Of a stretch of 9,351 bases of DNA, positions 1 to 5,722 are shown piece by piece. Position 1 is the stretch's first letter. Each line of letters starts with the position of its first letter. The notes below the pieces were generated by a model, which was given only the letters and a program-made list of their open reading frames with translations, was not told the origin of the DNA and searched no databases. Source of the stretch: Marinibacterium sp039179965 (GTDB lineage: Bacteria > Pseudomonadota > Alphaproteobacteria > Rhodobacterales > Rhodobacteraceae); assembly GCA_039179965.1 (NCBI GenBank), contig JBCDEC010000186.1, forward strand, positions 1 through 9,351, written 5' to 3'. Position numbers and translations under genes: made by a program.

Positions 1-218
1 AAATCGCGCACGAATTCCTCGCGCAGATCCTCGATGTAGATCGACTTGGCACCCATCATCTCGGCCTTGGCGCGGGCCGGTTCCAGCTCTTCGCCCTGAC
101 CCAGGTCCGCGGTAAAGGTCACGACCTCGCAGCCCATCTCGGTCTGCAGCCACTTCAGGATGATCGACGTGTCGAGGCCGCCGGAATAGGCGAGCACAAC
201 TTTCTTCGGCGCGGACAT
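1..218 (-). CDS. argG: Argininosuccinate synthase, N-terminal part (partial)
   Basis: This enzyme condenses citrulline and aspartate, using ATP, to argininosuccinate, the penultimate step of cytoplasmic arginine synthesis. Only the first 72 codons are inside the window; the rest lies beyond base 1. The translation begins MSAPKKVVLAYSGGLDTS, and the SGGLDTS at residues 12-18 is the PP-loop ATP-pyrophosphatase motif that binds ATP in this family. It is followed by the family-typical stretch with FTADLGQGEE at about residues 35-44 and the conserved SIYIEDLREEFV near residue 60. The ATG at 218-216 is chosen because a GAAGGAA Shine-Dalgarno (complement of 226-232) lies 7 bases upstream and the protein starts where homologues start. 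It is divergent from the membrane-protein gene at 357. Identification is confident. A tRNA-modifying PP-loop enzyme is excluded by the ArgG-specific context around the motif. Confidence 0.96.
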   Translation of the reverse strand, partial: MSAPKKVVLAYSGGLDTSIILKWLQTEMGCEVVTFTADLGQGEELEPARAKAEMMGAKSIYIEDLREEFVRD

Positions 219-356
219 TTCGGCGTTCCTTCGTTGATTGCCGAGCGGTTAGCCGGTTTTGCGCATCTGGGCAAGGTGGACCAGAGATTGTTCCGGCCGA
301 TCGGCCTTGCTAGGGCTGGCCTGCCCGACAGTGATGCCCGCAAAGAGGAGCCCCGG

Positions 357-1094
357 ATGCTGGGATGGCAGATCTTCCGTCATGCCCTGCGGATGTTGAC
401 CGGCAATGCGGCGGCGATTGTCCGGCTGTATCTGGTTCCGCTTCTGGTCATGACCGGCGCCCTGTTTGCCGCCGCCTACCTGTTTTTCAGCGTGACCAAC
501 ATGGCGATCGGTCCGGTCTGGCTGACGCTTTTGACCGCTGTTCTGGTGGCCGTGCCGTTTGCCATCGTGGCGATCACCTGGCACCGCTACGTGCTGTTGG
601 AAATACTCCCGGCGCATATCCTGCCGCCGATTGATCCGGGTCGGCTTGGGATCTATCTGCAGCGGCTCCTGTTGATTGGGCTGATGGTCGCGGTTGCGCT
701 GGTGCCGGCGCTGATCCTTGTGTCGGGCATGCTGACCGGCCTGACCGGACTGAGCGCGACCACGCTTTTGCCGCTGGTCCGGTTTGGCCTGTCAAGCGTT
801 GCCGTGGCGGCGATCCTGCGCTGGTCGCCCGCGCTGGTGGCCGCCGCGCTGGGCCAGTCGCTGGAGCTGCAGGCCAGCTGGCGCGTCACCGCGCCGTTCA
901 GCAAGGACCTGATCGTCACCGGTCTGTGCGTCGAAGGGCTGTTCTGGTTGTTGAACCTTCCGCTGGGCCAGCTGACCGGCGCAATGGCCCCGGCGTTTTG
1001 GGTCAGCCTGCTGATGCTCTTGCGGGGGATCGTGATGCTGTGCCTGGCTACGACCGTCTTTGGCTATGTGATCGAAAAAAGGGCGCTGACCTAA
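357..1094 (+). CDS. Polytopic inner-membrane protein of unknown function
   Basis: I do not recognise a named family. The 245-residue protein is strongly hydrophobic, with likely membrane segments at about residues 21-45, 52-74, 102-125, 136-156, 185-201 and 211-236. After the second segment comes a polar WHRYVLLE motif (75-82). Between segments four and five, SPALVAAALGQSLELQASWRVT (157-178) resembles the loop pattern found in roseobacter membrane proteins related to the GDPD-type membrane domain; that resemblance is only suggestive. The frame is open further upstream, from 234. The ATG at 357 is preferred because GAGGAG at 345-350 lies 6 bases before it and the hydrophobic protein begins there. 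It ends 56 bp before ilvA on the same strand, so the two may be co-transcribed. No catalytic residues are visible, and a structural or transport-related membrane role is a guess. Confidence 0.8.
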   Translation: MLGWQIFRHALRMLTGNAAAIVRLYLVPLLVMTGALFAAAYLFFSVTNMAIGPVWLTLLTAVLVAVPFAIVAITWHRYVLLEILPAHILPPIDPGRLGIYLQRLLLIGLMVAVALVPALILVSGMLTGLTGLSATTLLPLVRFGLSSVAVAAILRWSPALVAAALGQSLELQASWRVTAPFSKDLIVTGLCVEGLFWLLNLPLGQLTGAMAPAFWVSLLMLLRGIVMLCLATTVFGYVIEKRALT

Positions 1095-1150
1095 CCCCTG
1101 TGTCAGCGCGACCAATTCCCGTCCCGCGCGATTTGATCTACACCGCTCCC

Positions 1151-2386
1151 ATGACCGATTCCGCCACGTTCCAGGATCGGGCCCGCGCGGCTGAGGTTGC
1201 CATGCGCGCGGTCTTCGATCCCACACCCCTTCAGCGCAACGCCCTTTTGTCCGAACGGTTCGGGGCGGAGATTTACCTCAAGCGCGAGGATTTAAGTCCG
1301 GTTCGGTCCTATAAAATTCGCGGCGCCCTGAATGCCATGCGCAAACTCCCGGATCGCGATCTTTTCGTATGCGCGAGTGCCGGAAATCACGCCCAGGGCG
1401 TCGCCTTTATGTGCCGTCATTTCGGAAAACGCGGGGTGATTTTCATGCCGGTGACCACGCCGGACCAGAAAGTGATGAAAACCCGCATGTTCGGCGAAAA
1501 CCATGTGGAGATTCACATGGTGGGCGATTACTTCGACGAAACTCTGGCGTCGGCGCAGGCCTGGTGCGCGCGCGAGGGCGGGCATTTTCTGGCCCCGTTC
1601 GACGATGCGGATGTGATTGAAGGGCAGGCGTCTTTGGCTGTGGAGATCTTTGATCAATTGGGTCACGCGCCGGACATGGTGATATTGCCGGTGGGTGGGG
1701 GCGGAATGTCCGCCGGGGTCTATTCTTGGTTCCAAGGTGACACGGATTGTCGATTTGTAGAACCTTCGGGCGGTGCGTGCCTGCAGGCTGCGCTGGCAGC
1801 GGGCGAGCCGGTGACCCTGAATCATGTGGATAACTTTGTGGACGGGGCAGCCGTTGCGCGCATTGGGGCCACAACCTTCGCCCAACTGCGCAACGTTCCA
1901 CTGAAGGATGTGATCGTTCTGAGCGAGGACCGGCTCTGCCAGACCATCCTCGATATGCTCAACGTCGAAGGCATAGTGCTGGAACCCGCCGGGGCATTGT
2001 CAGTTGAAGCCCTGGAAGATGTGCGCGACGAAATTGCCGGGAAAACCATTGTGGCGGTCAGTTCGGGCGGAAATTTCGACTTTGAGCGTCTGCCGGAGGT
2101 CAAGGAACGCGCTCAAAGGTATATTGGGGTCAAAAAGTATTTTATCCTGCGTTTGCCGCAGCGTCCGGGGGCGCTGAAAGAATTTCTGACAATTCTTGGG
2201 CCCGAGGATGATATTGCCCGGTTCGAATACCTCAAGAAGTCCGCGCGGAATTTCGGATCGGTTCTGATCGGCATTGAAACCGCGAAACCCCAGAACTTCG
2301 ACCAATTGTTCGCGCGGCTGGAGTCGGCTGGATTCACCTATCAGGATATCACCGAAGACGAGACGGTCGCGCAGTTCGTGCTGTGA
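1151..2386 (+). CDS. ilvA: Threonine ammonia-lyase, biosynthetic (threonine dehydratase)
   Basis: This PLP enzyme deaminates L-threonine to 2-oxobutanoate, the first committed step of isoleucine synthesis, in the cytoplasm. The 411-residue protein shows the fold-type II PLP core. K55 in SYKIRGA is the Schiff-base lysine, CASAGNHAQG is the substrate/PLP loop, PVGGGGMSAG is the phosphate-binding glycine loop, and SSGGN contacts the pyridine ring. From about residue 325 a single ACT-like regulatory domain follows (KKYFILRLPQRPGALKEF), which in this family binds isoleucine and/or valine for feedback control. The length of about 410 fits the short, one-regulatory-domain IlvA rather than the roughly 510-residue E. 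coli form or the ACT-less or short catabolic TdcB form. The ATG at 1151 fits homologue starts, but no clear Shine-Dalgarno precedes it. Its stop is only 4 bp from the convergent hpt stop. Confidence 0.95.
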   Translation: MTDSATFQDRARAAEVAMRAVFDPTPLQRNALLSERFGAEIYLKREDLSPVRSYKIRGALNAMRKLPDRDLFVCASAGNHAQGVAFMCRHFGKRGVIFMPVTTPDQKVMKTRMFGENHVEIHMVGDYFDETLASAQAWCAREGGHFLAPFDDADVIEGQASLAVEIFDQLGHAPDMVILPVGGGGMSAGVYSWFQGDTDCRFVEPSGGACLQAALAAGEPVTLNHVDNFVDGAAVARIGATTFAQLRNVPLKDVIVLSEDRLCQTILDMLNVEGIVLEPAGALSVEALEDVRDEIAGKTIVAVSSGGNFDFERLPEVKERAQRYIGVKKYFILRLPQRPGALKEFLTILGPEDDIARFEYLKKSARNFGSVLIGIETAKPQNFDQLFARLESAGFTYQDITEDETVAQFVL

Positions 2387-2390
2387 TTGG

Positions 2391-2723
2391 TCAGGCCGCC
2401 AGAGCGGCGGGCAGACCTTCCAGAAATTTGGCCTTGGCGTCGAAATAGGCGAACAGCACTTCCGAGATATCCTCTGCCGTCGCGTACCCGCCGGCGACCT
2501 TCTGCTCCGCCTCAAGGCAAAGGGTGCAGAAGCCCTGGAAGCCAAGATTGGACGCGCTGCCCCGCAAAAAATGCAGCTGGGCCGCCAGAGCATCCGGATC
2601 GCGGCCGTTTTGCAGGCAGTTGACCACGTCTTCCACCTCTTCAAGAAACAGGTTCACGACCTCTTCGAAGTCTTCCGCCCCAACTTCATCACGCAGTTCG
2701 CCCACGCGTGCCCAGTCGATCAT
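2391..2723 (-). CDS. Stand-alone Hpt (histidine phosphotransfer) protein
   Basis: This is a 110-residue acidic, helical protein made of one Hpt domain and nothing else. H51 in LHFLRGSASNLGF matches the phospho-accepting pattern H-x-x-K/R-G-x5-G. R54 replaces the commoner lysine, a conservative change. Helices before it (EDFEEVVNLFLEEVEDVVN) and after it (FCTLCLEAEQKVAGG) complete the four-helix bundle expected for the family. Such proteins shuttle phosphate between a hybrid kinase and a separate receiver. The ATG at 2723 is chosen over an upstream in-frame ATG at 2768 because AGAGGAG (complement of 2733-2739) lies just before it and the domain begins there. It is divergent from the receiver-phosphatase gene, its most likely phosphotransfer partner by position, although direct transfer is inference. 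No histidine kinase is nearby. It is much smaller than ChpT and lacks that protein's kinase-like second domain. Confidence 0.88.
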   Translation of the reverse strand: MIDWARVGELRDEVGAEDFEEVVNLFLEEVEDVVNCLQNGRDPDALAAQLHFLRGSASNLGFQGFCTLCLEAEQKVAGGYATAEDISEVLFAYFDAKAKFLEGLPAALAA

Positions 2724-2762
2724 GCGCGATCTCTCCTCTGATAGGCGGGGTTCCCAATCTGG

Positions 2763-2768
2763 CGTCAA
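2763..2768 (-). promoter_or_regulatory. Possible -35 element of the hpt gene
   Basis: Read on the minus strand this is TTGACG, five of six bases of the sigma-70 -35 consensus, 40 bases upstream of the hpt ATG. The downstream -10 is poor: the best choice is around CCTATCAG, close to the ribosome-binding site and with a spacer longer or shorter than ideal. A second TTGACG lies 23 bp further upstream (complement of 2786-2791). Tentative. Confidence 0.25.
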
Positions 2769-2839
2769 CCCACCCCGTCCTGACCCGTCAAAATGGCGCT
2801 AAGGGCTTAAGAAGTCGTAAATCGTCGCTTTCGAACGGA

Positions 2840-2868
2840 TTGAATTTTAGGTTTCAGACCCCGTTAAG
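2840..2868 (+). promoter_or_regulatory. Possible promoter of the receiver-phosphatase gene
   Basis: TTGAAT at 2840-2845 and GTTAAG at 2863-2868 are separated by 17 bp. They match the sigma-70 boxes at four of six and three of six positions. Transcription would start near 2875 and give a leader of about 55 bases before the TTG start codon. This is the only reasonably spaced pair in the divergent gap. It is a weak prediction. Confidence 0.25.
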
Positions 2869-2928
2869 AGCCGCTGAGTCATTGTGCGGTCATTGCCCTT
2901 GCCCATGTAAAGCGCGCCACCTGATCCA

Positions 2929-4206
2929 TTGTCTGTCGATGCCATTGATATTGTGCCCAAACCGGGCAGCGACGCGCGCCGCCACGTGTTGGTGGTCGAC
3001 GACAGCCGTTTACAGCGGCGCATCCTCTATGCGCTGCTGACAAAATGGGGCTACCGGGTGGAAGAGGCCTCAAGCGGGGAAGAAGCGCTGGCCCGCGCCA
3101 CCGAAGAGGCGCCTGACTTTGTGATCAGCGACTGGATGATGCCCGGCATGGACGGTCTGGAATTCTGCAACCGGTTCCGCGAAACCCGGGGCGATCACTT
3201 TGCCTATTTCATCCTGCTGACGTCCAAGAGTGAAGCCGATGACATCGCCCGGGGGCTCGACGCCGGCGCGGATGACTTCCTGACCAAACCGGTCAATGCC
3301 AGTGAACTGCGCGCCCGCTTTTCGGCGGGCGAACGCATCATCGCCATGCAGCGGGAATTGTCCGCCAAAAACCAGATGGTGCTTGAAACGCTGGGCCAGC
3401 TGCAGGACGCGCTTGACGTGATCGACCGGGATCTGGTGCAGGCCAAGACCATACAGGAAGCACTGGTTCCCGACTTTTACCGCGAATTTGACGGTGGCCG
3501 CGTGTCGCTTCTGCTCAAACCCTGTGGCCATATCGGCGGTGATCTGGTGGGGATGTTCTCGCCCGGTCCCAATCGGGTCGGGTTCTATTCGATCGATGTC
3601 TCCGGGCACGGGATTACCTCGGCGATGATGACGGCGCGAATCGGATCCTACCTGAGCAACAGCCACCTCGATCACAATGTTGCCGTCCGACGCCGGTTCA
3701 ACCGGTTCTACGGGCTCCTCCCTCCGGCGGCCGTGGCCCGGACGCTGAATGCGCGACTGCAGGCCGATGCCGGAATTCAGGAATATTTCACCATGATCTA
3801 CGCCGTGGCCGATCTGCGGCGCGGCGCTGTCCGGATGGTTCAGGCCGGCCACCCGCATCCGCTGTTGATCCGCGCCACCGGCGAGATGGAATTTGTCGGC
3901 CAGGGGGGCGTGCCGATCGGTCTGGTTCCGGACATCGATTATGACCAGATCGACGTGAAAATGCAGCCGGGCGACCGCCTGTTGCTGTATTCCGACGGGT
4001 TCACCGAAGCGCGGCTGAAATCCGGGCAGATGCTGGAAGAAGACGGTTTGCTGCGTCTGGTGAGGCAGGCGTTGCCCGCCGCGTCGGGCAAGGAGTTCAT
4101 GAACGATCTGCACTGGCGTCTGGTCGCCGAAATGGCGGACGATGCCGGGCTGGAAGACGACGTCTCGGCCACGCTGTTTGAATTCACCGGCGCTCTGGAC
4201 GACTGA
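2929..4206 (+). CDS. Response regulator with PP2C/SpoIIE-type serine phosphatase output (RbaY-like)
   Basis: The protein has 425 residues. An N-terminal receiver (about 18-130) has the acidic pair D24/D25, phospho-acceptor D68 in SDWMMPGMDG, T98 and K120 (LTKPV). A helical linker (about 135-180, QRELSAKNQMVLETL...) probably forms a coiled coil. A PPM phosphatase domain follows, with GGD at 203-205, IDVSGHG at 222-228, AGHPHPLL at 306-313, YSDG at 354-357 and the final EDDVS at 409-413. The aspartates 205, 223, 356 and 411 are the expected metal ligands, so it should be active. In this family such enzymes dephosphorylate an anti-anti-sigma factor and release a sigma factor. RbaY of Rhodobacter capsulatus (RbaVW partner switch, affecting gene transfer agent production) has this architecture; orthology is inferred. 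The only start before the receiver with homologue-like spacing is TTG at 2929, with no good Shine-Dalgarno. GTG at 2953 is an alternative. Confidence 0.92.
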   Translation: MSVDAIDIVPKPGSDARRHVLVVDDSRLQRRILYALLTKWGYRVEEASSGEEALARATEEAPDFVISDWMMPGMDGLEFCNRFRETRGDHFAYFILLTSKSEADDIARGLDAGADDFLTKPVNASELRARFSAGERIIAMQRELSAKNQMVLETLGQLQDALDVIDRDLVQAKTIQEALVPDFYREFDGGRVSLLLKPCGHIGGDLVGMFSPGPNRVGFYSIDVSGHGITSAMMTARIGSYLSNSHLDHNVAVRRRFNRFYGLLPPAAVARTLNARLQADAGIQEYFTMIYAVADLRRGAVRMVQAGHPHPLLIRATGEMEFVGQGGVPIGLVPDIDYDQIDVKMQPGDRLLLYSDGFTEARLKSGQMLEEDGLLRLVRQALPAASGKEFMNDLHWRLVAEMADDAGLEDDVSATLFEFTGALDD

Positions 4207-4212
4207 CAGATC

Positions 4213-4662
4213 TCAGCCGCGCATCCCGCGCGCCAGTCCGGCGGCAAAGTGCCGGTAGCCTGCACTGTCCAGCCGCCGTGCGGCCTCTGCCGGCGCCATC
4301 CAAAGTGGTGTGTGCCCCTCTTCGGCCGGCGGGCCGTAGCACAGACCCGGACGGGCCACGTAAATCAGGCAGACCTTTTCGGCGAACAGGTCATATTCCG
4401 GCATATAGGTGAACTGGCGGAACGCGCCGACCCGGCGCGGCTGCGAGATGGACCAGCCGGTTTCCTCGAACACTTCGCGATGCAGCGCCGAGACCGGAGA
4501 TTCGCCGCGATCGATCCCGCCACCGGGCAATTGCAGATCGGGGCCCGGTTCGTGCTGGAGCGTCAGCAACAGCGCGCCGTCCCGTTCCAGGAGCGCATAG
4601 GCGCCCATCCGGCGGGTATAGATCTGGCGCGGCAGGGGCGGCGCTCCGAAACGTTGGATCAT
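4213..4662 (-). CDS. Nudix hydrolase, substrate unknown
   Basis: This 149-residue single-domain Nudix protein would hydrolyse a nucleoside diphosphate linked to another moiety, using Mg2+ or Mn2+, in the cytoplasm. The Nudix box is complete and canonical at residues 48-70: G48, E54, then R62-E63-V64-F65-E66-E67-T68-G69-W70, so the catalytic glutamates are present. The preceding LQLPGGG is typical of MutT-like members. I see nothing that fixes the substrate. The box does not distinguish 8-oxo-dGTP, ADP-ribose, diadenosine polyphosphates or an RNA cap. The ATG at 4662 has AAAGAGG (complement of 4669-4675) 6 bases upstream. A start at M19 would remove a basic N-terminal stretch and lacks such a site. 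It converges with the receiver-phosphatase gene (6-bp gap) and diverges from hslO, sharing a 76-bp control region. Confidence 0.88.
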   Translation of the reverse strand: MIQRFGAPPLPRQIYTRRMGAYALLERDGALLLTLQHEPGPDLQLPGGGIDRGESPVSALHREVFEETGWSISQPRRVGAFRQFTYMPEYDLFAEKVCLIYVARPGLCYGPPAEEGHTPLWMAPAEAARRLDSAGYRHFAAGLARGMRG

Positions 4663-4671
4663 GGACAGCCT

Positions 4672-4702
4672 CTTTCAACCCGACTTGTGGGTCCTATATT
4701 GG
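4672..4702 (+). promoter_or_regulatory. RpoH-type heat-shock promoter of the hslO operon
   Basis: CTTT at 4672-4675, a 17-bp spacer and CCTATATTGG at 4693-4702 are seen. The alphaproteobacterial RpoH consensus is CTTG-N17/18-CYTATNTNNG. The -10 part matches at every defined position, and the -35 part at three of four. Hsp33 is a heat-shock protein in other bacteria, so the match is where one would expect it. Transcription would begin near 4708, about 30 bases before the hslO ATG. The TATATT core would also serve a sigma-70 holoenzyme. The -35 part overlaps the ribosome-binding site of the divergent Nudix gene. Confidence 0.55.
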
Positions 4703-4716
4703 CGCGGTATGCCAAT
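4698..4716. repeat. Inverted repeat at the hslO transcription start
   Basis: ATTGGC and GCCAAT are perfect 6-base inverted arms around a 7-base centre. The dyad begins inside the predicted -10 and covers the predicted start site of hslO. It could be an operator for a dimeric repressor or a small hairpin at the mRNA 5' end. No family match is claimed. Confidence 0.4.
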
Positions 4717-4738
4717 CTACGGCAATCAAGGAAACCCC

Positions 4739-5722
4739 ATGACTATCGGATCGAAACTCGCGTGGGACGACACGGTCCTGCCCTTCCAGCTTGATGCCTC
4801 GGACATGCGCGGGCGCGTGGCCCGTCTGGATGGTGTCCTCGATGGAATTCTGAAACAGCACGACTATCCGCCACAGGTCGAGGCCCTTGTGGCCGAGATG
4901 GCTTTGCTCACGGCGCTGATCGGCCAAACGATTGATTTGAAGTGGAAACTGTCGCTTCAGATTCAGACCAAAGGGGCCGTGCGCATGATTGCGACGGACT
5001 ATTTTGCGCCGGACACCGAAGGGGCGGCCGCCAAGATCCGTGCCTATGCCAGCTTTGACGCGGAGCGTCTGACAAAGGGCGCGCCGTTTTCGCAGGTGGG
5101 CGAAGGGTACTTCGCCATTCTGATCGATCAGGGCAGGGGCACTTCGCCTTATCAGGGGATCACACCGCTGGATGGGGCGTCGCTGTCGAGCTGTGCGGAG
5201 GCCTACTTTGCCCAATCGGAACAATTGCCGACCCGCTTTGCGCTCAGCTTTGGCCGCTCCACCCGGCCCGGTGAGCCCGAGCATTGGCGCGCCGGTGGGA
5301 TCATGATCCAGCACATGCCCAAGGCGTCGCCTTTCGTCGCGCAGTCCGAGGGCGACGGCGACATTCTGCGCCCTGCCGATCTGGTCGATGGCGAGCAGGA
5401 AGAAAACTGGAACCGGATCAACATCCTGCTCGATACGGTCGAGGATCTGGAACTCATCGGGCCCGGCGTCACGGCGACCGACCTGCTGGTGCGGCTGTTT
5501 CACGAAGAACAGCCAAGGGTCTATGACGCCCAGGCCGTGCGCTTTGGCTGCACCTGTTCGGAAGAGCGGGTGCGACAGTCGCTGTCGATCTATTCGGCCA
5601 AGGACATCGAAAAGATGACCACCGACGACGGGCGTGTCACCGCCGACTGCCAGTTTTGCGGTGCGCATTATGATCTCGACCCCGAGACGCTTGGTTTTGA
5701 GGCGCGTAAGGACTCGACGTGA
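4739..5722 (+). CDS. hslO: Hsp33 redox-regulated molecular chaperone
   Basis: Hsp33 is a cytoplasmic holdase that is switched on when oxidants and unfolding stress release its zinc, protecting proteins during bleach or peroxide plus heat stress. The 327-residue protein has the N-terminal chaperone core and the C-terminal redox switch with all four zinc cysteines: C271 and C273 (FGCTCS), then C304 and C307 (DCQFC), a C-x-C-x30-C-x-x-C pattern like that of E. coli. It is about 35 residues longer than the E. coli protein, which is usual for alphaproteobacteria. The frame is open upstream to an ATG at 4661. The ATG at 4739 is chosen because AAGGA (4728-4732) lies 6 bases before it, MTIGSKLAWDD matches the family start, and the predicted promoter lies between the two ATGs. 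It heads an operon with nudL and cca, overlapping nudL by 4 bp. Confidence 0.96.
   Translation: MTIGSKLAWDDTVLPFQLDASDMRGRVARLDGVLDGILKQHDYPPQVEALVAEMALLTALIGQTIDLKWKLSLQIQTKGAVRMIATDYFAPDTEGAAAKIRAYASFDAERLTKGAPFSQVGEGYFAILIDQGRGTSPYQGITPLDGASLSSCAEAYFAQSEQLPTRFALSFGRSTRPGEPEHWRAGGIMIQHMPKASPFVAQSEGDGDILRPADLVDGEQEENWNRINILLDTVEDLELIGPGVTATDLLVRLFHEEQPRVYDAQAVRFGCTCSEERVRQSLSIYSAKDIEKMTTDDGRVTADCQFCGAHYDLDPETLGFEARKDST

Noticed and set aside
234..356. N-terminal extension of the membrane protein from an ATG at 234
   Set aside because: The extra 41 residues are not hydrophobic and resemble translated non-coding DNA. A good Shine-Dalgarno directly precedes the ATG at 357.
926..1150. N-terminal extension of IlvA from an ATG at 926
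   Set aside because: It overlaps the 3' part of the membrane-protein gene in another frame and is Arg/Pro-rich. Known IlvA proteins begin at or near the ATG at 1151.
2395..2408. GCCGC-CAGA-GCGGC hairpin just after ilvA as a terminator
   Set aside because: The stem is only 5 bp, it has no T-run on either strand, and it lies inside the hpt coding end (Ala/Pro codons). It may still be a minor structure in the ilvA mRNA.
2832..2865. EcfG (general stress) promoter, GGAAC-N16/17-CGTT type
   Set aside because: CGAAC at 2832-2836 and CGTT at 2862-2865 are 25 bp apart, far outside the allowed spacing, and the first box has a mismatch.
3070..4113. Long minus-strand open frame opposite the receiver-phosphatase gene
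   Set aside because: It is an antisense shadow of a gene with clear domains. The translation is rich in His, Gln, Arg and Gly with no family pattern, as expected from GC-rich antisense frames. The same holds for minus frames at 4694-5668, 6255-7070, 7622-8395 and 8546-9307.
4207..4212. Intrinsic terminator between the convergent phosphatase and Nudix genes
   Set aside because: The gap is 6 bp and no stem-loop with a T-run is visible. The transcripts probably overlap.
4661..4738. Upstream start of hslO at 4661
   Set aside because: The 26 extra residues have no Hsp33 homology, and the segment contains the predicted promoter. The ATG at 4739 has a proper ribosome-binding site.
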